NCBI RefSeq assembly: GCF_019459305.1
Contig: NZ_JAIBES010000063.1
Span: forward strand, 31,840 to 95,839
Source of the DNA: Sphingopyxis sp.
Lineage (GTDB): Bacteria > Pseudomonadota > Alphaproteobacteria > Sphingomonadales > Sphingomonadaceae
Length of the DNA stretch: 64,000 nucleotides
Reading direction: 5' to 3'
Below the pieces are notes generated by a model that was not told the DNA's origin, searched no databases, and saw nothing but the letters and a program-made list of their open reading frames with translations. Shown piece after piece: positions 53,534 through 62,707 of the stretch. Numbering within the stretch: the stretch's first letter is position 1; each line of letters begins with the position of its first letter. The position numbers were made by a program, and so were the translations under genes.

Positions 53534-53676
53534 ACGCGTCTTGTTCCAACGGGCGTAATTCATACTCTTTTCAGCCGGTCGTTTGCCGAACTTCATTTGA
53601 CTTTTTCGGCGCGTCAATGCGATGAACGGTGCGACGCGGTCGACACGGGTTGCAATCGACCGGCGCGGAGACAGTA

Positions 53677-54543
53677 ATGACAGACGAGGATGTCGCCCCG
53701 GAACAGGGCGAGCTGGCGATTACGCGCACCGGCGACCGGCTACGGCTGGCGCGGGAAGCTGCGGGATTGTCGCTTGCCGATGTGGCGACCCGCACCCGGA
53801 TCACCCAGCGCCACCTGTCCGCGATCGAAAAGTCCGATTTTTCGGAACTTCCGGGCCGAACTTACGTCACCGGCTTCGCCCGCGCTTATGCCCGCGCGGT
53901 CGATCTTCCCGAAGCCGAAGTCGGCGCCGCGGTGCGCCGCGAACTCGAAGAAGATGCGAATGGCGCGCGGCCGCTTTACGAAGCTTATGAGCCGACCGAC
54001 CCGGCCCGCCTGCCCACCGCGCGGATGACATGGACGCTGGTGATTATCGCCTTGCTCCTCGCTTCGGCCTATGGCGTTTGGCGCTTCCTGTCGGTCGAAC
54101 CGGGCGAAGCACTGATTGCCGCGCAGAACCGCGCCGCCGATGCCTCCGAAGCACCGCAAAGCGACGCCGCGGCGGCGCCGACAACGAAGGCCGGTTCCAC
54201 CCAGTCAGCCATCGCCACCAACGCGCCGGTGGTGCTGACCGGCCTTTCCGAGGTGTGGATCGGATTCGACGACGCGACTGGCAAGACGGAAAACTGGCGC
54301 ACGCTCGACCCGGGCGAAACCTATCAGGTACCGCCGGCATATATCGACCAGTTCACGCTACGCACCAGCATTCCGCAGGCGTTGAAAGTCACCGTCGGCG
54401 GCCGCGACGTTGGAGCAATCGGCCCCGCCGATACACTGGTAAAGGGCGTTTCGCTCAAGCCTGCCGATCTGGTGGCGCGCGCTGAAGGAAACGGCGCGCC
54501 GATCACTGCGGCGCCATCGGCACGCCCGCTTCCGAAGGGCTGA
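53677..54543 (+). CDS. helix-turn-helix membrane protein, RodZ-like (DUF4115)
   Basis: About 288 residues from ATG 53677. A cytoplasmic Xre-type HTH lies at residues ~15-75 (LRLAREAAGLSLADVATRTR then ITQRHLSAIEKSDFSELPGR), a single TM helix at ~125 (MTWTLVIIALLLASAYGVW), a low-complexity Ala/Ser linker, and a periplasmic DUF4115 beta domain (LSEVWIGFDDATGKTENW...DPGETYQVP). This is the RodZ layout; RodZ links MreB to the cell-wall elongation machinery. The longer frame from 53629 lacks a plausible start. Spacing to hslU is ~143 nt with no terminator I can see. Confidence 0.85.
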   Translation: MTDEDVAPEQGELAITRTGDRLRLAREAAGLSLADVATRTRITQRHLSAIEKSDFSELPGRTYVTGFARAYARAVDLPEAEVGAAVRRELEEDANGARPLYEAYEPTDPARLPTARMTWTLVIIALLLASAYGVWRFLSVEPGEALIAAQNRAADASEAPQSDAAAAPTTKAGSTQSAIATNAPVVLTGLSEVWIGFDDATGKTENWRTLDPGETYQVPPAYIDQFTLRTSIPQALKVTVGGRDVGAIGPADTLVKGVSLKPADLVARAEGNGAPITAAPSARPLPKG

Positions 54544-54657
54544 AACGGCCATCTTTTGGGTCGGCACGAACGGCAGCGCACCGAATTGGGTTTGCGCTGC
54601 CGCACTCTGCCGCGTTATGAACGTCAAAATGGTTAATTGGTGGGGGCCGAACGGCTA

Positions 54658-55602
54658 ATGAAAATGCATCAGATCACTTTCCTGGGAGCCGCGACGATTG
54701 CGCTTGCCGCGACGATGCCCGCGCCTGCGCAAGAGGGGGCCATCGACAAGCGCGTCGAACGGCTCGAAAAGGAAATGCGGGCGGTCCAGCGCTCCGTATT
54801 CCCCGGTGGCAGCCCGGCCTTTTTCGAGGGCGAGATTGCGCCCGACAGCACCCCCGGCGAACGCGCGCGCAGCAACGCCCCGGTGATCGACCTGACAGCA
54901 CGTGTCGACGCCTTGGAAAGCCAGCTCCAGACGCTGACCGGCCAGACCGAGCAGAATGCCTTCCAGCTGCGCGAGCTCGAAAAGCAGTTCACCGCCTACA
55001 AAGCCGAGATGGATCAGCGTTTCGCCGATCCCGAGGCCACCGCAACGCCCGCCAACCTTGCCCCCGCTCCGACCGCGAAGCCGCCGACGGCGGCGCCTTC
55101 GGTTGCCGCCACGCCGGCGAAGAAGCCCCCGGCCACGGCCGCTAAACCCACCGCGACAACGCCCAACGCGGCACGGCTCGCGCTGGTCAAACAGGTTGAA
55201 ATCCCCGCGACCGGCAACGAAACCAAAGACGCCTATGATTATGGGTTTCGGCTGTGGGAGGCCAAGCTCTACCCCGAAGCGCAGGCCCAGCTGAAACAGG
55301 TCGTGACCAAATGGCCGAGCAGCAGCCACGCCAGCTTTGCCCAGAACCTGCTGGGCCGCGCTTACCTCGACGAAGGTAAGCCCAGCCTGGCCGCCGTCGC
55401 ATTCTATAATAATTACAAGGACCGCCCGAGCGGCGCCCGCGCGCCGCACAGCCTGATGTTCATGGGCGTCGCGCTCGACAAGCTGGGCCGCAAGGCCGAT
55501 GCCTGCAAGGCGTTCCGCGAGCTTGAAGAAGTCTATGGTGACAAGGCTCCGCAGGATGTCCGAACCGATGCAGCCGCCGCAAAAACAAAAGCAGGTTGCT
55601 GA
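54658..55602 (+). CDS. cpoB: Tol-Pal system periplasmic protein CpoB/YbgF
   Basis: About 314 residues. The signal peptide (TFLGAATIALAATMPAPAQ) is followed by a coiled-coil region (VERLEKEMRAVQRSV; VDALESQLQTLTGQTEQ), an Ala/Pro/Lys/Thr-rich linker (~residues 125-175) and C-terminal TPRs (AYDYGFRLWEAKLYPEAQAQ; HASFAQNLLGRAYLDEGKPS; SLMFMGVALDKLGRKADA). CpoB couples Tol energy to peptidoglycan synthesis at division. It overlaps the start of tilS by ~47 nt; the cpoB-tilS-ftsH order is common in alphaproteobacteria. Confidence 0.92.
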   Translation: MKMHQITFLGAATIALAATMPAPAQEGAIDKRVERLEKEMRAVQRSVFPGGSPAFFEGEIAPDSTPGERARSNAPVIDLTARVDALESQLQTLTGQTEQNAFQLRELEKQFTAYKAEMDQRFADPEATATPANLAPAPTAKPPTAAPSVAATPAKKPPATAAKPTATTPNAARLALVKQVEIPATGNETKDAYDYGFRLWEAKLYPEAQAQLKQVVTKWPSSSHASFAQNLLGRAYLDEGKPSLAAVAFYNNYKDRPSGARAPHSLMFMGVALDKLGRKADACKAFRELEEVYGDKAPQDVRTDAAAAKTKAGC

Positions 55603-56560
55603 CCGCGACAGCGCCGACCGGCTGGCGAGCGACCTTCGCGCGCTCGCCGGACCCGAATGGCACCGCTTGCACTATGGCGTCGCCGTGTCGGGCGGTCCCG
55701 ACAGCATGGCGCTGCTCTGGCTGATGGCCACGCTGCTGCCCGGACAGGTCTGGGCGGCGACCGTCGATCATGGCCTGCGCAAAGGGTCGGACCAGGAAGC
55801 GCGCATGGTCGCGAGCTTTTGCAGCCGCGAACATATCCCGCATTCAACCCTGCGCCCCGCCGCGGCGATCAAAGGATCGCTGCAGGCCGCCGCGCGCGCG
55901 GAGCGCTATCATCTGCTCGACCAGTGGCGCGGCGCCAATGCGCTCGATCATATCCTCACCGCGCATCATGCCGACGATCAGCTGGAAACGATCGTCATGC
56001 GGCTCAACCGCAGCAGCGGCGTCGGCGGCTTGTCGGCGATTCGCTCGCGCAATGGCGTCGTGATGCGGCCGTTGCTGCATTGGCGGCGCAGCGATCTGGT
56101 CGGTCTGGCGCTCGAAAAGGACCTGCCCTTTGTCGATGACCCGTCGAACAGCGACAATCGTTTCGATCGCGCCCGGCTACGGCAGGCGCTGACATCACAG
56201 ACGATCCTCGATCCCGTCGCCGCCGCGCGCTCGGCGGGCTGGCTCGCGGAGGCCGACGAGGCACTCGACTGGGCGGTCGAGCGCCTGATCGCCTCCTGGC
56301 CCGACGCCTCCGACATCGCGGTGATCCGCAACGAATCCTATCCGCCCGAGATGTTTCGCCGCATCGTCGCTCGACGCCTGCGCGCCAATGCCGGCCAGCT
56401 GGCGATCCGTGGCGGCTCGCTCGATGGCGTGATCGCGGCCATGCACAAGGGCAAGCGTGCGATGGTCGGCGCCCTGCTGATCGACCCCGTTCGCGGCTTT
56501 GAAGGGACGATTTGGCGCATTTCTGCTGCACCGCGCCGGAAACTGCCCAAAAAGGGCTGA
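55556..56560 (+). CDS. tilS: tRNA(Ile)-lysidine synthase
   Basis: Converts the wobble cytidine of tRNA-Ile(CAU) to lysidine using ATP and lysine; essential for reading AUA. The PP-loop is YGVAVSGGPDSMALL (SGGPDS), followed by ATVDHGLRKGSDQEA and LTAHHADDQLETIVMRL with NRSSGVGGLSA, all TilS-N blocks. About 334 residues, shorter than the E. coli enzyme because the extra C-terminal domains are lacking, as usual in this class. Start ATG 55556 lies inside cpoB after GCAGG; ATG 55568 is possible. Confidence 0.93.
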   Translation: MSEPMQPPQKQKQVADRDSADRLASDLRALAGPEWHRLHYGVAVSGGPDSMALLWLMATLLPGQVWAATVDHGLRKGSDQEARMVASFCSREHIPHSTLRPAAAIKGSLQAAARAERYHLLDQWRGANALDHILTAHHADDQLETIVMRLNRSSGVGGLSAIRSRNGVVMRPLLHWRRSDLVGLALEKDLPFVDDPSNSDNRFDRARLRQALTSQTILDPVAAARSAGWLAEADEALDWAVERLIASWPDASDIAVIRNESYPPEMFRRIVARRLRANAGQLAIRGGSLDGVIAAMHKGKRAMVGALLIDPVRGFEGTIWRISAAPRRKLPKKG

Positions 56561-56641
56561 TTGGCTCATTGTCATTTAACCTGATTATCCTATCTTATCG
56601 GGATAGGAGCGTATGGCCGCGCCGATTAGGAAAGTACTCGC

Positions 56642-58588
<1,947 letters not shown>

Positions 58589-58626
58589 ACTGATTGACCT
58601 GGCGCGCTCGCTTCAGGGGTCATTCA

Positions 58627-59037
58627 TTGGCTGACGGCAAGTTGCTGCGCATGACCCTGGGGAGCCGCGCGCGCATCTTGCCTGTCTTGCTGACCGCGCC
58701 GTTACTGTCCGCAATGGCGCCGGGCGACATGAGCGTTGCAGCGTTCCTGATGCGAGCCGACTCGCTCGCCCGGCTCGGCCCCCTCGCGCTCGCGACGCCG
58801 CAAGGCAATCAGTTGAAAGGCGAGGTCATCGCCGCGGGCAAACGCTACAAGGCGCGGATCGATGCCGATCGGCGCGCCGGGCGCAAAACCACCAGCTGCC
58901 CGCCCGAATCGGGAACGCTGACGCCCGAGCAGTGGCTGGGCCACCTACGCTCCTATCCCGCGCCGGTCCGCAAGCGCGTCAGCATTCACACGGCATTCGA
59001 TGCACTGATGAAGAAACGCTACCCCTGCCCTGCCTGA
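58627..59037 (+). CDS. small exported protein, function unknown
   Basis: About 136 residues. A hydrophobic signal segment (ILPVLLTAPLLSAMA) is followed by a helical region (ALATPQGNQLKGEVIAAGKRY) and a conserved-looking C-terminus with two Cys (TTSCPPESGTLTPEQWLGHL ... RYPCPA) that could form a disulfide. I favour the TTG at 58627 because AGGGGT lies 6-11 bases upstream; ATG 58651 is the other candidate. No named family recognised; exported Cys-containing proteins of this size are common near ftsH in sphingomonads as far as I recall, which I cannot verify. Confidence 0.6.
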   Translation: MADGKLLRMTLGSRARILPVLLTAPLLSAMAPGDMSVAAFLMRADSLARLGPLALATPQGNQLKGEVIAAGKRYKARIDADRRAGRKTTSCPPESGTLTPEQWLGHLRSYPAPVRKRVSIHTAFDALMKKRYPCPA

Positions 59038-59070
59038 TCCGCCATGGAGCGATCGAAAAAGGAGACGGTG

Positions 59071-59556
59071 ATGATCCGTAAATCGTGGACGATAGTGACG
59101 CTGGCCGCCATTTTGGCGATGGGCGCGCAGCCCGCAGCGGCGCAGGGCACCGGCGTGCTGACGAACAAGGTCGAACTGGAAAGATCAGGACCGGGTGTTG
59201 ATGGCCGCGAGGGCGAGAAGACCTACACCACGCCCGATGTCGTCGTGCCCGGCGACCGGGTTCGCCTGACGCTCACCTTCACCAACAATGGCGCCGCCCC
59301 GGCAGCGGGGGTCAATCTGACCAACCCGATTCCCGAGGCGCTGGTCTTTGATGGCACTAATGACACCGCGGGTTTTGCCGTTTCCGTCGACGGCGGCAAG
59401 ACGTTTGGAGCGCTCGCCGAACTGACGGTGACCGTCACGGGCACTGCACCGCGCCCTGCCGCAGCAACCGACGTCACGCATGTCCGCTGGCTGTGGAGTG
59501 ATGCTGTCCCCGTGGGGCAAAGCCGCTCGGTCGCCTTCTTCGGCCGCGTCCGGTGA
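59071..59556 (+). CDS. exported DUF11-like single-domain protein
   Basis: About 161 residues. The signal peptide (IVTLAAILAMGAQPAAAQG) is followed by one Ig-like DUF11 domain: VVPGDRVRLTLTFTNNGAAP, AAGVNLTNPIPEALVFDGTN and SVDGGKTFGALAELTVTVTG. Such domains usually occur as repeats in surface proteins; a lone exported copy is small. ATG 59071 follows AGGAGACGGTG. The function is unknown; it may be a surface or periplasmic binding protein. It is 33 nt after the preceding small exported gene. Confidence 0.72.
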   Translation: MIRKSWTIVTLAAILAMGAQPAAAQGTGVLTNKVELERSGPGVDGREGEKTYTTPDVVVPGDRVRLTLTFTNNGAAPAAGVNLTNPIPEALVFDGTNDTAGFAVSVDGGKTFGALAELTVTVTGTAPRPAAATDVTHVRWLWSDAVPVGQSRSVAFFGRVR

Positions 59557-59575
59557 TCCATCGGCCCCGCCGCCG

Positions 59576-60181
59576 GTGACGATTTACTGCGACGAATCGG
59601 GTGGGCTCAATGCCGGTGCGATGACGTTTGCCGCGGTCATGCTGACGCCGCAGGTCGCCGCCGACATTCATGCGCGGTTTCGCAGTGTGACCGGCCTTCG
59701 CGGTGAACTCAAAGGCAGCCGGATCAGCATCGTCGAGCGCGCCTATCTGCTGGAACTGTTCGATCGCGCCGGTGGCCGCGTCTGGGTTGCGGTGGCGAAA
59801 CGCGACACGATGGGCGGGAAGCTCGGTGACTCCGTTCCCAGCGACCTGTCGGTCTATGCCGCGCTGCTCAACCTCGCGGTCGGGCGGTGGCTGCCCGAAA
59901 CCGGCGGCGTATGCACCGATGTCGTGATCGACGATGGACGTTACGATCCAACGATACTCGGCAAGGTTCGCGAAGAAATTCAGGCGGGTCTCGGCGGTTG
60001 GGGGCGCGCCTCGCTCGCCGAAAGCCACCGCAGCGACGGGGTGCAGATCGCCGACGTCATCGCCAACTGCCTGTTCAACATTGCCGTCGGCTCACCCCGC
60101 GCGCACCGGATCCAGCGGATCATCGAACCGATGCTGGCATCGAAAGTGATCCGGGTAGCCGAGCTCATGGATCTCGACTGA
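59576..60181 (+). CDS. DUF3800 domain protein (RNase H-like fold, putative)
   Basis: About 201 residues. The start TIYCDESGG and the late SHRSDGVQIADVIANCLFNI are the DUF3800 hallmarks (first Asp-Glu-Ser and last Gln-x-Ala-Asp), with DIHARFRSVTGLRGELKGSR between. DUF3800 proteins are predicted RNase H-fold nucleases and are sometimes seen in defence or mobile settings; none is visible here. The start is uncertain: GTG 59576 is adjacent to the domain, but ATG 59480 or 59501 inside the preceding gene would add a Ser/Pro leader. Confidence 0.7.
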   Translation: MTIYCDESGGLNAGAMTFAAVMLTPQVAADIHARFRSVTGLRGELKGSRISIVERAYLLELFDRAGGRVWVAVAKRDTMGGKLGDSVPSDLSVYAALLNLAVGRWLPETGGVCTDVVIDDGRYDPTILGKVREEIQAGLGGWGRASLAESHRSDGVQIADVIANCLFNIAVGSPRAHRIQRIIEPMLASKVIRVAELMDLD

Positions 60182-60191
60182 CACAAAATAG

Positions 60192-60215
60192 AAAAGGCCG
60201 CGGTTTCCCGCGGCC
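60192..60215 (-). terminator. rho-independent terminator of rpoZ (possibly bidirectional)
   Basis: An 8-bp perfect stem GGCCGCGG (60196-60203) with CCGCGGCC (60208-60215) and a 4-base loop. On the minus strand the stem is followed by TTTT (60195-60192), as expected after rpoZ. On the plus strand, after the DUF3800 gene, it is followed by CCTTCGTTC, a weaker tail. It occupies most of the 57-nt convergent gap. Confidence 0.75.
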
Positions 60216-60238
60216 CCTTCGTTCACATGTCGCAGCGC

Positions 60239-60583
60239 TTAATCGAAGTCGCTGCCACCACCCGCGGGGCTGCGCGGCGGCGCGGCGGCGGTCAAGCGGA
60301 GGGCTTCGGCCGAGCGGCTGATCGAGCTGATTTCATCGGGCGTATCGTCATCGTCGATCACAACCTTCTGCAGCGTCGTGATCAGCGTTTCCTTCAGATC
60401 CTTCGGACGCACCGTCTGTTCGGCAATCTCGCGCAGCGCGACGACGGGGTTCTTGTCGCGGTCGCGGTCGATGGTCAGCTCCGAACCGCCCGAAATCTCG
60501 CGGGCGCGGTGCGCGGCGAGCAGGACCAGGTCGAAACGGTTGGGAATCTTGTCGACGCAATCCTCGACGGTAACGCGGGCCAT
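60239..60583 (-). CDS. rpoZ: DNA-directed RNA polymerase omega subunit
   Basis: 114 residues. [20 protein letters not shown] and [13 protein letters not shown] are the near-universal omega motif, with [14 protein letters not shown] after it. The C-terminal tail (residues ~80-114) is acidic then Ala/Pro/Gly-rich, typical of alphaproteobacteria. Omega aids assembly of the beta' subunit and binds ppGpp in proteobacteria. spoT/rel does not follow here. A terminator hairpin lies 24 nt downstream. Confidence 0.96.
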   Translation of the reverse strand: MARVTVEDCVDKIPNRFDLVLLAAHRAREISGGSELTIDRDRDKNPVVALREIAEQTVRPKDLKETLITTLQKVVIDDDDTPDEISSISRSAEALRLTAAAPPRSPAGGGSDFD

Positions 60584-60723
60584 GTTGTTTCCTTAGAATA
60601 TCGGAGAGACCAGCCCTTTTTGAGGGCGTGGCGGCAAGCGCTGCGCGCTAGCAGGACGGCCCGCCGCTGTCAATCGAAGCGCTGCCCTTGCGGCGCTCGT
60701 GTCGCCCCGCCTATGAGCGGGCG

Positions 60724-61920
60724 ATGACTGATACGCCCAGCCCTGCCAGCGATTCCGATACGCTGACCGCTGACGTCGCCGGTCACCGGCTGGAGGTCAT
60801 AGTCAACGGCGACCAGCGGCTCGAACGAATTCTTGCGCTGCTCGCTGGCGCCATTCGCAGCCTCGACATCATCATGTACATCTTCAAGCATGATGCCGCC
60901 GGGACGCGCGTCCTCGATGCAATGACCGCCGCCGCGCGGCGCGGCGTGCGAGTCCGCGCGGTGATCGACAGTTTCGGCTCATCGGACATCCCGGACAGCA
61001 TCTTTGTTCCGCTGCGTGAAGCGGGCGGCAGCGTGACCTTTTTCTCGCGGCGCTGGCGATCGAGCTATTTGATCCGCAACCACCAGAAATTGCTGTTGAT
61101 CGACGACGACGTGGCGGTGACCGGCGGCTTCAACATCGCCACGCCCTATCTTGGCACACAGCCCGACAATTGCTGGTTCGACCTCGGCATCATCGTACGC
61201 GGGCCGTCGGTGGCACGGATGGTCGCGTGGTTCGAGGCGGTCCACGATTACACCGTGAACAACGACGGCAAGCTGCTGATGCTCCGCCGCCTGATCCGTG
61301 AATGGCCGGTTGAGGCGGGGCCGGTGACCTGGCTGGTCGGCGGCCCGACCCAGCGGCTGTCGCCATGGGCGCAAGCGGTGCGCACCGATTTGGTCGGCGC
61401 GCGGCAACTCGACATGGCGATGGCCTATTTCTCGCCGGGCCAGGGCATGCTGCGGCGACTGGGCCGCGTCGCCCGGCTAGGGCGCGCGCGCTTCATCATG
61501 GCGGCGAAGTCGGACAATGCCGCGACGATCGGTGCCTCGCGGCTGCTCTATGGCTATCTGCTGCGCAAAGGGGCGCAGATTTGGGAATATCGCCCATGCA
61601 AGCTGCACATGAAACTGATCGTGATCGACGATGTCGTCTATATCGGCACCGCCAATTTCGACATGCGCAGCCTGTTCGTCAATGTCGAGGCGATGCTGCG
61701 CGTCGCCGACGCCGGTTTTGCCGAGCGGATGCGCGGTTTCATCGCGGCGCAGCAGGCGGATTGCGATGACATCACGCCCGCCACGCACAAGGCGCGGGCC
61801 GGTTGGCTGACGCGGCTGCGCTGGACGCTCGCATGGTTTGTCGTGGGCGCCGCGGACTATACGGTGTCGCGGCGGCTCAATTTCGGTCTTGGAGACGCCG
61901 ATCCCGATCTGGAAGTTTAG
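60724..61920 (+). CDS. phospholipase D-like protein, cardiolipin synthase family
   Basis: 398 residues from ATG 60724. Two HKD motifs are intact: NHQKLLLIDDDVAVTGGFNI (~residue 120) and LHMKLIVIDDVVYIGTANFD (~residue 295), each His-x-Lys-x4-Asp. It has no N-terminal TM pair, so it resembles the ClsB/ClsC type or a PLD-like transferase joining phosphatidylglycerol units into cardiolipin. The convergent neighbour is a phospholipid N-methyltransferase-like gene and the stop codons of the two share bases (61917-61920), grouping two membrane-lipid genes. Confidence 0.85.
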   Translation: MTDTPSPASDSDTLTADVAGHRLEVIVNGDQRLERILALLAGAIRSLDIIMYIFKHDAAGTRVLDAMTAAARRGVRVRAVIDSFGSSDIPDSIFVPLREAGGSVTFFSRRWRSSYLIRNHQKLLLIDDDVAVTGGFNIATPYLGTQPDNCWFDLGIIVRGPSVARMVAWFEAVHDYTVNNDGKLLMLRRLIREWPVEAGPVTWLVGGPTQRLSPWAQAVRTDLVGARQLDMAMAYFSPGQGMLRRLGRVARLGRARFIMAAKSDNAATIGASRLLYGYLLRKGAQIWEYRPCKLHMKLIVIDDVVYIGTANFDMRSLFVNVEAMLRVADAGFAERMRGFIAAQQADCDDITPATHKARAGWLTRLRWTLAWFVVGAADYTVSRRLNFGLGDADPDLEV

Positions 61921-62555
61921 TCTTTCCAGCCCCAGAACAGGAAGCAGGGCGGCACATTGACCCATTCGAACGCATTGTCGATGCGGGCGAAATGCGGCGC
62001 TAGGAAATCGCGCGCGCGGGCGCGGAACTGATAGACAAGGAACGCCCCGCCGGGGCGCAGAACGCGGTGCGTTGCCGCAGCAATCGCCGGGCCGACGCCA
62101 GCGGGCAACGTCGAGAAGGGCAGACCCGACAGGACATAGTCAGCTTTTTCAAAGCCGTGCGCTGCGATGATCGCCTCAACTTCGGAAGCCGAGCCGTGAA
62201 CCGCGATAAAGCGGCTGTCGCGGATGTCCTTACGCAGATAATCGATGAAATCTTCGTTGGTGTCGATCGCGATCAGCGTCGCGTCACCCGCCATGCGTTC
62301 GAGCACCGGGCGGCAGAAGGTGCCAACTCCCGGGCCATATTCGACGAACAGCTTGGTGTTCTTCCAATCGACGGGCTTCAGCATGTGGCGGATCAGCGTC
62401 GGTGACGAGGGCACGATCGACCCGACCATGACCGGATGCTTGATAAAACCACGGACAAACATGCCCCACGGTCCGAAAAAGCGCTTGAGGCCCTCGCGGA
62501 CCCGGCGGCCCAGCGGAGCTTTCTTTTCTTGGGCCTGCGCCCGCGGATTGGTCAT
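61917..62555 (-). CDS. class I SAM methyltransferase, phospholipid N-methyltransferase-like (PmtA type)
   Basis: About 212 residues from ATG 62555. An N-terminal amphipathic/basic stretch (RVREGLKRFFGPWGMFVRGF then IKHPVMVGSIVPSS) precedes the SAM loop VEYGPGVGTFCRPVLERM. ADYVLSGLPFSTLPAGVGPA matches the SGLP-F motif of rRNA-dimethylase-like phospholipid methyltransferases (COG3963). It would methylate phosphatidylethanolamine toward phosphatidylcholine. The longer frame to 62717 adds a leader with no family features. Divergent from the MFS gene, 152 nt apart. Confidence 0.82.
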   Translation of the reverse strand: MTNPRAQAQEKKAPLGRRVREGLKRFFGPWGMFVRGFIKHPVMVGSIVPSSPTLIRHMLKPVDWKNTKLFVEYGPGVGTFCRPVLERMAGDATLIAIDTNEDFIDYLRKDIRDSRFIAVHGSASEVEAIIAAHGFEKADYVLSGLPFSTLPAGVGPAIAAATHRVLRPGGAFLVYQFRARARDFLAPHFARIDNAFEWVNVPPCFLFWGWKD

Positions 62556-62707
62556 ATTGGCTTTCGCGTTGTTGCGGTTGGCGAAGGCGTGGCAAAAACG
62601 GCGCGTTGGCGCAAGGAAAGAGTCTGTCTTGACTCTGGACAGCGAGGCGCTCGCGTGTAGGGAAAGGCCCGATTGCTCACGCTGGACGGCAAAGGGGGAT
62701 TTTCGGC

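Noticed and set aside
59576..60181. DUF3800 gene as part of a defence island
   Set aside because: Neighbours are rpoZ, ftsH and small exported proteins; no nuclease, toxin or mobile-element partner is present.
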